Assembly (NCBI GenBank): GCA_002083615.1
Contig: MSXO01000019.1
Span: 1 to 45,062, forward strand
DNA from: Proteobacteria bacterium ST_bin11
Lineage (GTDB): Bacteria; Pseudomonadota; Gammaproteobacteria; Methylococcales; Methylomonadaceae
Direction: 5' to 3'
DNA: 45,062 bases
The stretch's first letter is position 1. Each line of letters starts with the position of its first letter. Made by a program: the position numbers and the translations under genes. This document shows positions 25,119 through 33,194 of the stretch, in pieces. Below the pieces are notes generated by a model. The model searched no databases and had not been told where the DNA came from. It saw nothing but the letters and a program-made list of their open reading frames with translations.

Positions 25119-25625
25119 ATGAAAATATCACTGATCGTGGCGATGGCCAGCAATCGCGCTATCGGCCTCAACGGCAAAATGCCTTGGCATCTATCGGCTG
25201 ACTTGAAACGCTTCAAGCAAATCACCATGGGCGCGCCGATATTGATGGGCCGTAAAACTTTTGAAGCCATCGGCAGGCCCTTGCCCGGAAGGGAGAACAT
25301 CATTATCAGCCGGGACCCAAGTTATCAACAGCCTGGTTGCCGGGTGTTTGGCGACATCGATAGCGTGTTGCAATGCTATGCCGGTAGCCAGGAGTTGTTC
25401 GTGATTGGCGGGGCCACCTTATATGAAGCAATGCTGCCCTGCGCGGATTATTTGTATCTGACCGAGATCCATAAGATTTTCGCCGGTGATACCTTCTTTC
25501 CTAAAATCGATTCTGGTCAATGGCGAGACATTAGCCGCGAAGACATAAAAAACGACCAAACTGTTGATTTTACCTACAGTTTTATCAAACTCAGAAATAC
25601 TCCAGCTTGCCCTAGCGCAAGCTAG
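25119..25625 (+). CDS. folA: Dihydrofolate reductase
   Basis: 168 residues, normal length. It starts MKISLIVAMASNRAIGLNG. The active-site acid is D28 in SADLKRF, with MPWH just before. The NADPH site has GRKTFEAIGRPLPGR, and the C-terminal half has VIGGATLYEAMLP and TFFP. It reduces dihydrofolate to tetrahydrofolate using NADPH. No ribosome site of note. It is followed by the Pho-regulated pst operon with no clear terminator between. Confidence 0.96.
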   Translation: MKISLIVAMASNRAIGLNGKMPWHLSADLKRFKQITMGAPILMGRKTFEAIGRPLPGRENIIISRDPSYQQPGCRVFGDIDSVLQCYAGSQELFVIGGATLYEAMLPCADYLYLTEIHKIFAGDTFFPKIDSGQWRDISREDIKNDQTVDFTYSFIKLRNTPACPSAS

Positions 25626-25655
25626 AACTGGCTTGCTGTCCAGAATCGGGCATTT

Positions 25656-25695
25656 TTGTCATAAAACTGTCATATTTGCTTCATACTATTGTCAC
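25656..25695 (+). promoter_or_regulatory. Double Pho box: four PhoB half-sites at 11-bp period
   Basis: The 7-mers TTGTCAT (25656), CTGTCAT (25667), GCTTCAT (25678) and TTGTCAC (25689) start exactly 11 bases apart, the spacing used by tandem PhoB monomers. The first two make a near-perfect Pho box. A TATGAA hexamer at 25709-25714 is a suitable -10 for the pstS promoter. Start of pstS is 50 bases after the last half-site. Confidence 0.9.
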
Positions 25696-25744
25696 GCTAG
25701 GTTGGCAATATGAATCTTAAGTTTTAAACATATCGAGAAAATAT

Positions 25745-26734
25745 ATGAAAAATACATTCAAGCTGAAATCGCTGGTTTTAGGATTTGGTTTTGCGTCTGC
25801 GGCTTTGGTCAGCAGCAATGCAGTTGCGGTTCCCGCGACTTTGGATCCAGCTTTGCCCGAATATGCGGCGGCCAGCGGCGTGTCCGGCAACATCTCTAGT
25901 GTAGGGTCGGACACTTTGGCTAACCTGATGACTTTGTGGGCCGAAGAATTCGGCAAGATCTATCCCAACGTCAATATCCAGATTCAAGCAGCCGGCTCTT
26001 CGACCGCGCCGCCAGCTTTGACCGAGGGCACATCTAACCTGGGTCCGATGAGCCGGAAAATGAAAGACAATGAAATTGACGATTTCGAAAGCAAATACGG
26101 TTACAAGCCCACTGCAATTCCGGTGGCAATCGATGCCCTAGCGGTTTTCGTCAACAAGGACAACCCTGTTAAAGGCCTAAGTATTCCGCAAGTGGATGCA
26201 ATCTTATCGTCAACCCGTAAATGCGGTTTTGCCACCGACATCACCACTTGGGGCCAAGCCGGTTTGACTGGTGGCTGGGCAAGCAAACCGATTCAATTGT
26301 ATGGTCGTAACTCGGTTTCCGGTACTTACGGTTTCTTCAAAGACGAAGCGCTGTGCAAAGGTGACTTCAAAAGCAATGTCAACGAACAGCCTGGCTCCGC
26401 TTCGGTCGTGCAATCGGTTACTACCTCAGCAAACGGCATTGGCTATTCCGGTATAGGCTATTCCACTTCGGGGGTAAAAGCCGTGGCCTTGGCGCTAAAA
26501 GACGGTCAGCCGTTTGTAGAAGCCACTCCAGAGAACGCCACATCTGGCGCTTATCCGTTGTCGCGTTTTTTATATGTTTACGTCAACAAAAAACCTAATG
26601 AGCCGTTGGCACCCATGGAAAAAGAGTTTATAAAAATGGTGTTGTCTAAAACCGGCCAGCAAGTCGTGATCAAGGACGGCTACATTCCACTGCCAGCCAA
26701 GGCCGTCGAAAAAGCTCTAACCTTGATTGAGTAA
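25745..26734 (+). CDS. pstS: Phosphate ABC transporter periplasmic binding protein
   Basis: 329 residues. A signal peptide ends about NAVA-V (residue 28). Phosphate-binding segments are SVGSDT (52-57), AGSSTAPPAL (83-92), GPMSRKM (100-106) and YGRNSVSGTYGFF, the expected set for PstS. It captures inorganic phosphate and delivers it to PstCA. It lies directly under a strong Pho box and is separated from pstC by a terminator, which usually allows higher pstS expression. Confidence 0.95.
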   Translation: MKNTFKLKSLVLGFGFASAALVSSNAVAVPATLDPALPEYAAASGVSGNISSVGSDTLANLMTLWAEEFGKIYPNVNIQIQAAGSSTAPPALTEGTSNLGPMSRKMKDNEIDDFESKYGYKPTAIPVAIDALAVFVNKDNPVKGLSIPQVDAILSSTRKCGFATDITTWGQAGLTGGWASKPIQLYGRNSVSGTYGFFKDEALCKGDFKSNVNEQPGSASVVQSVTTSANGIGYSGIGYSTSGVKAVALALKDGQPFVEATPENATSGAYPLSRFLYVYVNKKPNEPLAPMEKEFIKMVLSKTGQQVVIKDGYIPLPAKAVEKALTLIE

Positions 26735-26860
26735 TTACATCAGCCACGGATGCCTGATGAAGGGACAACTCTGCATGGACGCAGCAAGGGATTGGCTGAA
26801 ACAGACAATCTCATTACCTCCTCTCGCTAAGTAATAGCGGATGATCTTGTATAATACTAA

Positions 26861-26893
26861 GCCGATAACTCCTAAACAGTTATCGGCTTTTTT
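26861..26893 (+). terminator. Terminator/attenuator between pstS and pstC
   Basis: A perfect 9-bp stem GCCGATAAC (26861-26869) with GTTATCGGC (26879-26887), 9-nt loop and six T residues. It should stop most transcripts after pstS, with read-through feeding pstCAB-phoU, since I see no second Pho box before pstC. Confidence 0.88.
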
Positions 26894-26948
26894 CTGTGAA
26901 TGCGTTGCGATTGTCCGGCGCGGCTCTGTTAACCCACGATAACTTGTT

Positions 26949-29228
26949 ATGACTGAAGCTCATCCTACTCCAGCGAAAACCACGCTGTTCCAAACAGCGA
27001 CTAACGACCGTTACCAGCGTTGGCGGTTGGTAAAAGATAAGATGGTGGCGCGCGGCGTGGTAGCCGGTGGTTTGAGTATCATCCTAGCCGTGGTATTGAT
27101 CTTTTTTTATCTCTTGTATGTGGTTTTTCCGATACTGCTGCCATCCCATGCGGAGGCGTTAGGTCGTTACGACGTGCCGGAACAGGCCCTGGGCAATACG
27201 GTTTTTCTGTCGATGGAAGAACAGAATGAAGTGGCCGTGCGGTTCACCGACACCGGCAAAGCAATATTTTTTAGCGTTAGTACTGGTCAGCTTATTCGCG
27301 CGGAAGCATTAGCAATTCCCGAACAAGTGCAAATTACGAGCTATGCTCACGGCGGCGTGGATAAAGGGGTAATCGCTTTTGGTTTGTCAGACGGCCGTGC
27401 CGTCGTCGTTAAACACGATTACAAACTATCTTATCCCAACGGCAAGCGGGTAATTACCCCTACCATCCAATATCCGCTGGGCGCTGAACCGCTGGTGGTA
27501 GACAAGCAAGGACAGGCGTTAACCAATCTAGCGGTAAAATTGGGCGACAAAAACAGTAGCTTGCTGGCAAAAACCGCTGATAACCGAATGGTGTTGAGCA
27601 GTCTGAGTAAAAAGGAATCGTTGTTTGACGACGAAGCCAATTGGGAAGCCACGGATTCGGTGGTGGAGATGGCTGCGGATCAAGTCGATTTCATTTTGCT
27701 GGATAAAGAGCTACGCAATCTTTATCTGGCCAGTCGCTCCGGGGATTTAACCGTGGTCGATATTACCGATAAGAGCAAACCCGAAATCAAACACAAATTG
27801 AATGTGCTGAACCAAGGCGTGCAAATCAGCAGCATGGAGTTTTTGAATGGCGATATTTCCCTGCTGATAGGCGATAGCAGCGGGATCATGGCGCAATGGT
27901 CTATGGTCCGTGATCAGCAAAACCATTTCAGCATTGAAAAACTGCGTGCGTTTAAGGTATCCGATGCGCCGATCATTACTATAAATCCAGAACAGCGCCG
28001 CAAAGGCATGCTCGCAGCCGACGCCAACGGCGAGATAGGTATCTATAGTTCTACCGCCGAACGGGAACTGATCAAGGAGAAAATCGCTGGCGGTAAGCCT
28101 GTTTCTGTCACCTTGTCACCGCGCGCCAACGCCCTGCTATTGCAGTCCGAAGATGGCAAAATCAATCATTGGACTATTGAAAACGAACATCCGGAAGTAT
28201 CTTGGAGTTCGTTATGGAACAAGGTATGGTACGAAAGTTATCCAAAACCCGATTACATTTGGCAGTCCTCGGCGGCTAGCAACGATTTCGAGCCGAAAAT
28301 GAGCCTGACACCGCTGGTGTTCGGCACCTTAAAAGCCTCGTTTTATTCGATGTTGATGGGCGTACCTCTGGCTTTGTTCGGCGCAATTTATACCGGTTAC
28401 TTCATGGCGCCCAGCGTGCGCCAGTATGTAAAGCCCGGCGTGGAAATCATGGGCGCATTGCCGACAGTGATTTTGGGCTTTTTGGCCGGCTTGTGGCTGG
28501 CACCGTTCGTGGAGGCCCATCTCGCCGGGATTTTTGCGTTACTGATGATCGTGCCGCTGTCCGTGATGGTTTTTGCCTACTTTTGGCAATATCTGCCAGA
28601 AAAAGCCCGGCATAAAATCCCCGACGGTTGGGATGCAGTGGTGCTGATCCCGGTGGTAATCTTCGGTGCTTGGCTGTCGTTTCAGCTAAGCCCGTTGATC
28701 GAAGCATTGTGTTTTAACGGCGATTTGCGGACCTGGATGCGTGAGGAATTTGGCATAGGTTACGATCAGCGCAACACCCTGGTGGTCGGTTTAGCGATGG
28801 GTTTTGCGGTGATTCCGATGATTTTCTCCATTGCCGAAGACGCGATTTTCAGTGTGCCCAAACATTTAACCACCGGCTCACTGGCGCTGGGTGCCACGCC
28901 CTGGCAGACCATGACCAAAGTGGTGTTGCTGACCGCCAGCCCCGGCATTTTCTCGGCGATCATGATCGGTTTCGGGCGCGCGGTTGGGGAAACCATGATC
29001 GTGTTGATGGCTACAGGCAATACCGCTGTGATGGATTTGAGTATATTCCAGGGTCTGCGCACACTATCCGCCAACATCGCGGTCGAAATGCCTGAATCGG
29101 AGGTAAACAGTACTCACTACCGCGTATTATTCCTCGCGGCCCTCGTGCTGTTCATGTTTACTTTCGTAGTCAACACCTTGGCCGAAATTATTCGCCAGAA
29201 TCTAAGACAAAAATACAGCTCATTATGA
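26949..29228 (+). CDS. pstC: Phosphate ABC transporter permease PstC, long form
   Basis: 759 residues, about 450 longer than E. coli PstC. After one membrane helix (~36-62) comes a large extracytoplasmic region (~65-440). It has beta-rich repeats with SAV/LYLASRSGDLTVVDI-type strands that look like a propeller. The permease core (~455-755) has six helices and the EAA loop LALGATPWQTMTKVVLLTASPG and GRAVGETM. Long PstC proteins of this kind occur in Pseudomonas and Vibrio. Together with PstA it forms the membrane channel for phosphate. The stop overlaps the pstA start (ATGA). Confidence 0.93.
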   Translation: MTEAHPTPAKTTLFQTATNDRYQRWRLVKDKMVARGVVAGGLSIILAVVLIFFYLLYVVFPILLPSHAEALGRYDVPEQALGNTVFLSMEEQNEVAVRFTDTGKAIFFSVSTGQLIRAEALAIPEQVQITSYAHGGVDKGVIAFGLSDGRAVVVKHDYKLSYPNGKRVITPTIQYPLGAEPLVVDKQGQALTNLAVKLGDKNSSLLAKTADNRMVLSSLSKKESLFDDEANWEATDSVVEMAADQVDFILLDKELRNLYLASRSGDLTVVDITDKSKPEIKHKLNVLNQGVQISSMEFLNGDISLLIGDSSGIMAQWSMVRDQQNHFSIEKLRAFKVSDAPIITINPEQRRKGMLAADANGEIGIYSSTAERELIKEKIAGGKPVSVTLSPRANALLLQSEDGKINHWTIENEHPEVSWSSLWNKVWYESYPKPDYIWQSSAASNDFEPKMSLTPLVFGTLKASFYSMLMGVPLALFGAIYTGYFMAPSVRQYVKPGVEIMGALPTVILGFLAGLWLAPFVEAHLAGIFALLMIVPLSVMVFAYFWQYLPEKARHKIPDGWDAVVLIPVVIFGAWLSFQLSPLIEALCFNGDLRTWMREEFGIGYDQRNTLVVGLAMGFAVIPMIFSIAEDAIFSVPKHLTTGSLALGATPWQTMTKVVLLTASPGIFSAIMIGFGRAVGETMIVLMATGNTAVMDLSIFQGLRTLSANIAVEMPESEVNSTHYRVLFLAALVLFMFTFVVNTLAEIIRQNLRQKYSSL

Positions 29229-30880
29229 TTAAAGCATGGTTTAAGAGCGGTTCGCCCTGGATATGGATGACCGCTGGCGCGGTCAGTTTGAATCTTATAT
29301 TGGTGGTAGGCTTGCTGCTGCTGATTGCGGTGAGGGGCTTGGGGCATTTTTGGCCGGCCGACATCATCGAATATCGTTATCAAGACCGCGATGGCCCGGA
29401 AAGTTCTATTATCGGCGAAGCCGTGGCAACGTCGTTATTACCCGCCGCGCAAGCCAGATCCGCCGGGCATGAGCTGTTAAATAATGGTGAATACTTGGTA
29501 CAGCACCTGGTAAAGACCGGTAATCGGGATATTCTCGGTAGCGATTTTCGCTGGATCCAAGAACAATACATCCACAGCCAAGCCACCCCAGACGATTTGA
29601 TCATGGTCGAACGTCGAGAATGGGGTAATTTTTATGGTCGTTTACTGGCAGTTAAGGAAGACGGCGTGGTAATCGCTCAAGGTGAGCAAGCTTGGCCAGT
29701 CGCCCAACAGAAGCTGGCGATAGTGCTGGACCAACACGACGAAATCGATAGCTTGCAGGATCACGAAGTCGGCGCGATCAACTATGACTTGGAACGTTTG
29801 CGTTTGAAGCAACGCGGCCTGGAGCTGAAAAATGCCTGGAACGATGCGGCTAAGCAGGATTTTGCCGCGCAAAAGCAGATTTATGAGAAGCAATACCAAG
29901 TCATTCAGCAAAAAATAGGCAAGTTGAGTAAGGAGAGCAAGCGCTACAGCCTGGTGGTCGCTGAAGCCGGGCAAAAGGAAATCAGCCTGCCCTTGCATCG
30001 AGTGGTCAATATGACCCGTCCCAATACCATGAGCGTGCTGGATAAATGCATCGAGTATGTGGTGAATTTCGCGACGTTTGTTTCTGACGAACCGCGTGAA
30101 GCCAATACCGAAGGCGGTATCTTTCCCGCTATATTCGGCACAGTGTTAATGGTATTGTTGATGGCTGTCGTCGTTACGCCTTTCGGGGTAATAGCCGCGG
30201 TGTATTTGCGCGAATATGCCAAACAGGGCTTTATTACCCGCGTGATCAGAATCGCTGTGAATAACTTGGCCGGCGTCCCCTCCATCGTTTACGGTGTTTT
30301 TGGCTTGGGCTTTTTCGTGTATATCATCGGTGGCAATATTGACCGATTGTTTTTCCCGGAAGCCGCGCCAGCCCCGGTTTTCGGTACCCCCGGCTTGCTT
30401 TGGGCCTCGCTGACGCTGGCTCTGATGACCTTGCCGGTGGTGATCGTCGCCACCGAAGAAGGTTTATCGCGGATTCCTAAATCGATTCGGGAAGGCAGCT
30501 TGGCGCTAGGTGCCACTAAAGCCGAAACCCTATGGCGCACGGTATTACCGATGGCCAGTCCAGCGATAATGACCGGTCTGATTTTGGCGGTGGCACGCGC
30601 CGCCGGCGAAGTAGCGCCCTTGATGTTGGTGGGTGTAGTGAAATTGGCGCCGACCTTGCCTTTGGATGGTAATTTCCCTTATTTGCATCTGGATAGAAAA
30701 TTTATGCATTTAGGGTTTCATATATACGACGTCGGCTTTCAGAGTCCTAATGTCGAAGCCGCTAGACCCTTAGTTTACGCAACGTCTCTTCTACTGGTGA
30801 TGGTTATTATCGGTCTGAATATGTTCGCTATTTCCATACGCAACAATTTGCGGGAAAAATACCGCGCCCTAGAAAGTTAA
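29225..30880 (+). CDS. pstA: Phosphate ABC transporter permease PstA, long form
   Basis: 551 residues, nearly twice E. coli PstA. A first helix (~11-38) is followed by a ~240-residue extracytoplasmic insert whose second part (~165-245) is charged and heptad-like (ERLRLKQRGLELKNAWNDAAKQ), probably coiled coil. The permease core (~300-545) has EAA-type SIREGSLALGATKAETLWRTVLPMASPA and ARAAGEVAPLM. Both permeases carry large inserts, which probably meet on the periplasmic face. Gene order and family are firm; the insert's function is unknown. Confidence 0.93.
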   Translation: MIKAWFKSGSPWIWMTAGAVSLNLILVVGLLLLIAVRGLGHFWPADIIEYRYQDRDGPESSIIGEAVATSLLPAAQARSAGHELLNNGEYLVQHLVKTGNRDILGSDFRWIQEQYIHSQATPDDLIMVERREWGNFYGRLLAVKEDGVVIAQGEQAWPVAQQKLAIVLDQHDEIDSLQDHEVGAINYDLERLRLKQRGLELKNAWNDAAKQDFAAQKQIYEKQYQVIQQKIGKLSKESKRYSLVVAEAGQKEISLPLHRVVNMTRPNTMSVLDKCIEYVVNFATFVSDEPREANTEGGIFPAIFGTVLMVLLMAVVVTPFGVIAAVYLREYAKQGFITRVIRIAVNNLAGVPSIVYGVFGLGFFVYIIGGNIDRLFFPEAAPAPVFGTPGLLWASLTLALMTLPVVIVATEEGLSRIPKSIREGSLALGATKAETLWRTVLPMASPAIMTGLILAVARAAGEVAPLMLVGVVKLAPTLPLDGNFPYLHLDRKFMHLGFHIYDVGFQSPNVEAARPLVYATSLLLVMVIIGLNMFAISIRNNLREKYRALES

Positions 30881-30898
30881 ATTCGCTTATCCATCCGC

Positions 30899-31750
30899 AT
30901 GACCGGACCCTATACCATGACAACAGCTCAAAAGAATACCCACGCCATTGACATTAGCGCGTTGAAAAGGGACGACAGAAAAAGCGCTGAACAGTTGGAA
31001 ACCTGTATTAAAGTTGAAAATCTCGACCTGTTCTACGGCCAGAAACAGGCTTTGCATGCCGTGAATATGGAAATGCCGCATAAGAAGGTGACCGCTTATA
31101 TTGGTCCCAGCGGCTGCGGCAAATCGACACTGCTGCGCTGTATCAACCGGATGAACGATCTGGTTGACGGCGTAACTATAAAAGGCAAAATTCTGCTGGA
31201 TGGAGAGGATATTTACGATAAATCGGTGAATGTCGCGGCTCTGCGCCGGCGAGTGGGCATGGTGTTTCAAAAACCCAATCCGTTTCCGAAAACCATTTAC
31301 GAAAACGTGGCCTACGGCTTGCGAATCCAAGGCATCAACGATCGGCGTATTCTCGATGAAGTGGTCGAAAAGTCTTTACGCGGCGCAGCCCTATGGGATG
31401 AGATGAAAGACCGTCTTAACGACAATGCCCTTGGGATGTCCGGCGGTCAGCAGCAAAGGCTGGTAATTGCCCGGGCGATTGCCATCGAGCCGGAAGTAAT
31501 CCTGCTGGATGAGCCAGCTTCCGCGCTTGACCCGATTTCGACCTTGAAAATCGAAGAGCTCATCAATGAGTTGAAAGAAAAATATACGATAGTGATCGTC
31601 ACCCACAATATGCAACAGGCGGCGCGGGTATCCGACTTCACCGCTTTTATGTATATGGGCGAATTAATCGAATTTGGTGAAACCAGCGAGTTGTTTACCA
31701 ATCCGGCGAAAAAACAAACTGAAGATTACATTACCGGCAGGTACGGCTAG
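30899..31750 (+). CDS. pstB: Phosphate ABC transporter ATP-binding protein
   Basis: 283 residues from ATG 30899; ATG 30917 (277 residues) is equally possible, as neither has a good ribosome site. Walker A is GPSGCGKST (69-77), the signature is MSGGQQQRL, and Walker B is VILLDEPASALDP, with the switch histidine in IVTHNMQQAARV. The C-terminus ends TEDYITGRYG, specific for PstB. It powers the PstCA permease. An 18-bp gap follows pstA, and phoU starts 10 bases after its stop. Confidence 0.95.
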   Translation: MTGPYTMTTAQKNTHAIDISALKRDDRKSAEQLETCIKVENLDLFYGQKQALHAVNMEMPHKKVTAYIGPSGCGKSTLLRCINRMNDLVDGVTIKGKILLDGEDIYDKSVNVAALRRRVGMVFQKPNPFPKTIYENVAYGLRIQGINDRRILDEVVEKSLRGAALWDEMKDRLNDNALGMSGGQQQRLVIARAIAIEPEVILLDEPASALDPISTLKIEELINELKEKYTIVIVTHNMQQAARVSDFTAFMYMGELIEFGETSELFTNPAKKQTEDYITGRYG

Positions 31751-31760
31751 GAGGTAGACA

Positions 31761-32480
31761 ATGGATAACAGCAAAATCAAACAGCACATTTCCCGTCAAT
31801 TTAACGAGGAGATGGAAGACATTCGCAATAAGGTGCTGACTATGGGCGGCCTGGTTGAGCAGCAAGTCGATTTGGCGACCAAGGCTTTCATGGGTAACGA
31901 CATGGAAAATGCCGAAAAAGTGGTGCAGCAAGACCAGTATGTCAATGAAATGGAAAAAGACATCGACCACGAGTGCACCGAAATCATGGCCAAGCGCCAG
32001 CCTGCGGCTTTTGATTTAAGGATGTTGATCGCCACGATAAAAATTATCACCGACTTGGAGCGGATAGGCGACGAAGCCGCACGTATCGCCAAAATGACCA
32101 TGCGCTTGGAAGGCACCGATTTTTATCAAGACAAGTATTACGAAATTGAACATCTGCTGAATTTGGTCAAGGACATGCTGAACGGCGCGTTGGATGCCTA
32201 TGCCAGAAACGATGTCGAGGAAGTAATTGCCATCACCGAACAAGATACTAAGGTAGACCGAGAATACACCAGCATCACCCGGCAATTGATTACGCAGATG
32301 ATGGAAAATCCGCGAAACATTACCCGCGCCTTGGATATGCTGTGGGCCGCTCGCGCGCTGGAACGAATCGGCGATCACGCCTGTAATGTCTGCGAGCAAG
32401 TGATCTACATGGTTAAAGGCAAGGATGTGCGTCACCTTAGTCGCGAAGAGCTGGAGCGTACGATTAACTCGGTTCGTTAG
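31761..32480 (+). CDS. phoU: Phosphate-signalling protein PhoU
   Basis: 239 residues with a strong AGGAGG site. It has the two-fold repeated three-helix bundle with the metal-binding E/D-x-x-x-D patterns: TIKIITDLERIGDEAARIAK in the first half and MLWAARALERIGDHACNVCE in the second. PhoU restrains PhoR signalling and Pst transport when phosphate is ample. It closes the operon; no phoB or phoR lies in the window. A 150-bp gap follows with no clear terminator. Confidence 0.96.
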   Translation: MDNSKIKQHISRQFNEEMEDIRNKVLTMGGLVEQQVDLATKAFMGNDMENAEKVVQQDQYVNEMEKDIDHECTEIMAKRQPAAFDLRMLIATIKIITDLERIGDEAARIAKMTMRLEGTDFYQDKYYEIEHLLNLVKDMLNGALDAYARNDVEEVIAITEQDTKVDREYTSITRQLITQMMENPRNITRALDMLWAARALERIGDHACNVCEQVIYMVKGKDVRHLSREELERTINSVR

Positions 32481-32630
32481 TGGGTATGGCTGCTGGCGTT
32501 AGGATAGCGCTAAATTCGCCGCCCAATACCAAAATCCTCTGTCTGCAACCAGGCGCATCGATAGCGTCAATTGTACCGAGCGATGTAAGAGGAATAGCCT
32601 TAGCGAGGTTGATGGCGGTTAACAATCTCG

Positions 32631-33194
32631 TTATTCGATTAGCCGTGCGCTGCGCAACAATTTGGAACTAATCGCTAGACCGGTTCGCGTCACATTTTTT
32701 AGCTGGATAACCGGTTGAATACGCGAGCCATCGTTAGCTAGACGAATCATACCGCCACGGTGCTCGAAATCGGCAATATCGCTGACAGTCAGTACCGGAG
32801 ATTGCCTGACAAATTCCAGAGTTGCCGCGAGAATTCTTTCCTGTTGCGCTGGTATGAATATCACCTGGCAATCGTGCAGTTGTTCGGGTATCGGATCGAT
32901 AATCAGCTGAATCGGTAATTCGTTAACCCGCTCGCCCTCGATCAGCTTGGCCAGCACGCCGGTTACCGGTGAATTGGCGTAACTGCAAAACAGAAACGCC
33001 TGAGTGGTCGTCGGCCAGGTAACGAAGTAGGCAAAGTTATATAAATAGGCTGCTTTAAGTTCCGTCTCGTTAAAGCGCGGCTCGTCTGCTCTAGCCATTT
33101 GTAGCGACAGCAAACAGCCCAACCACATCAATACCCCTCGCCACGCTACTGCAACGGTGAGCGCCACGACTGCCGATAGGCCCCGGTATAGCAT
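32631..33194 (-). CDS. YfiR/DUF4154-family periplasmic protein
   Basis: 187 residues. An N-terminal export signal is present, with two candidate starts; the second Met at residue 23 gives a more normal signal ending MARA-D. The mature part begins ETELKAAYLYNFAYFVTWP, the DUF4154 hallmark, and carries DCQVIFIPAQQE and VLTVSDIADFEHRGGMIRL, typical of YfiR. In Pseudomonas YfiR represses the diguanylate cyclase YfiN. Here the gene abuts a TonB receptor (stop and start touch, TAG-ATG) and no cyclase is next to it. The frequent TonB-DUF4154 pairing suggests a shared envelope function. Confidence 0.87.
   Translation of the reverse strand: MLYRGLSAVVALTVAVAWRGVLMWLGCLLSLQMARADEPRFNETELKAAYLYNFAYFVTWPTTTQAFLFCSYANSPVTGVLAKLIEGERVNELPIQLIIDPIPEQLHDCQVIFIPAQQERILAATLEFVRQSPVLTVSDIADFEHRGGMIRLANDGSRIQPVIQLKNVTRTGLAISSKLLRSARLIE

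Noticed and set aside
32480..32671. 63-codon frame after phoU
   Set aside because: It begins at the phoU stop and runs into the antisense of the YfiR gene; composition is not protein-like and no family is evident.
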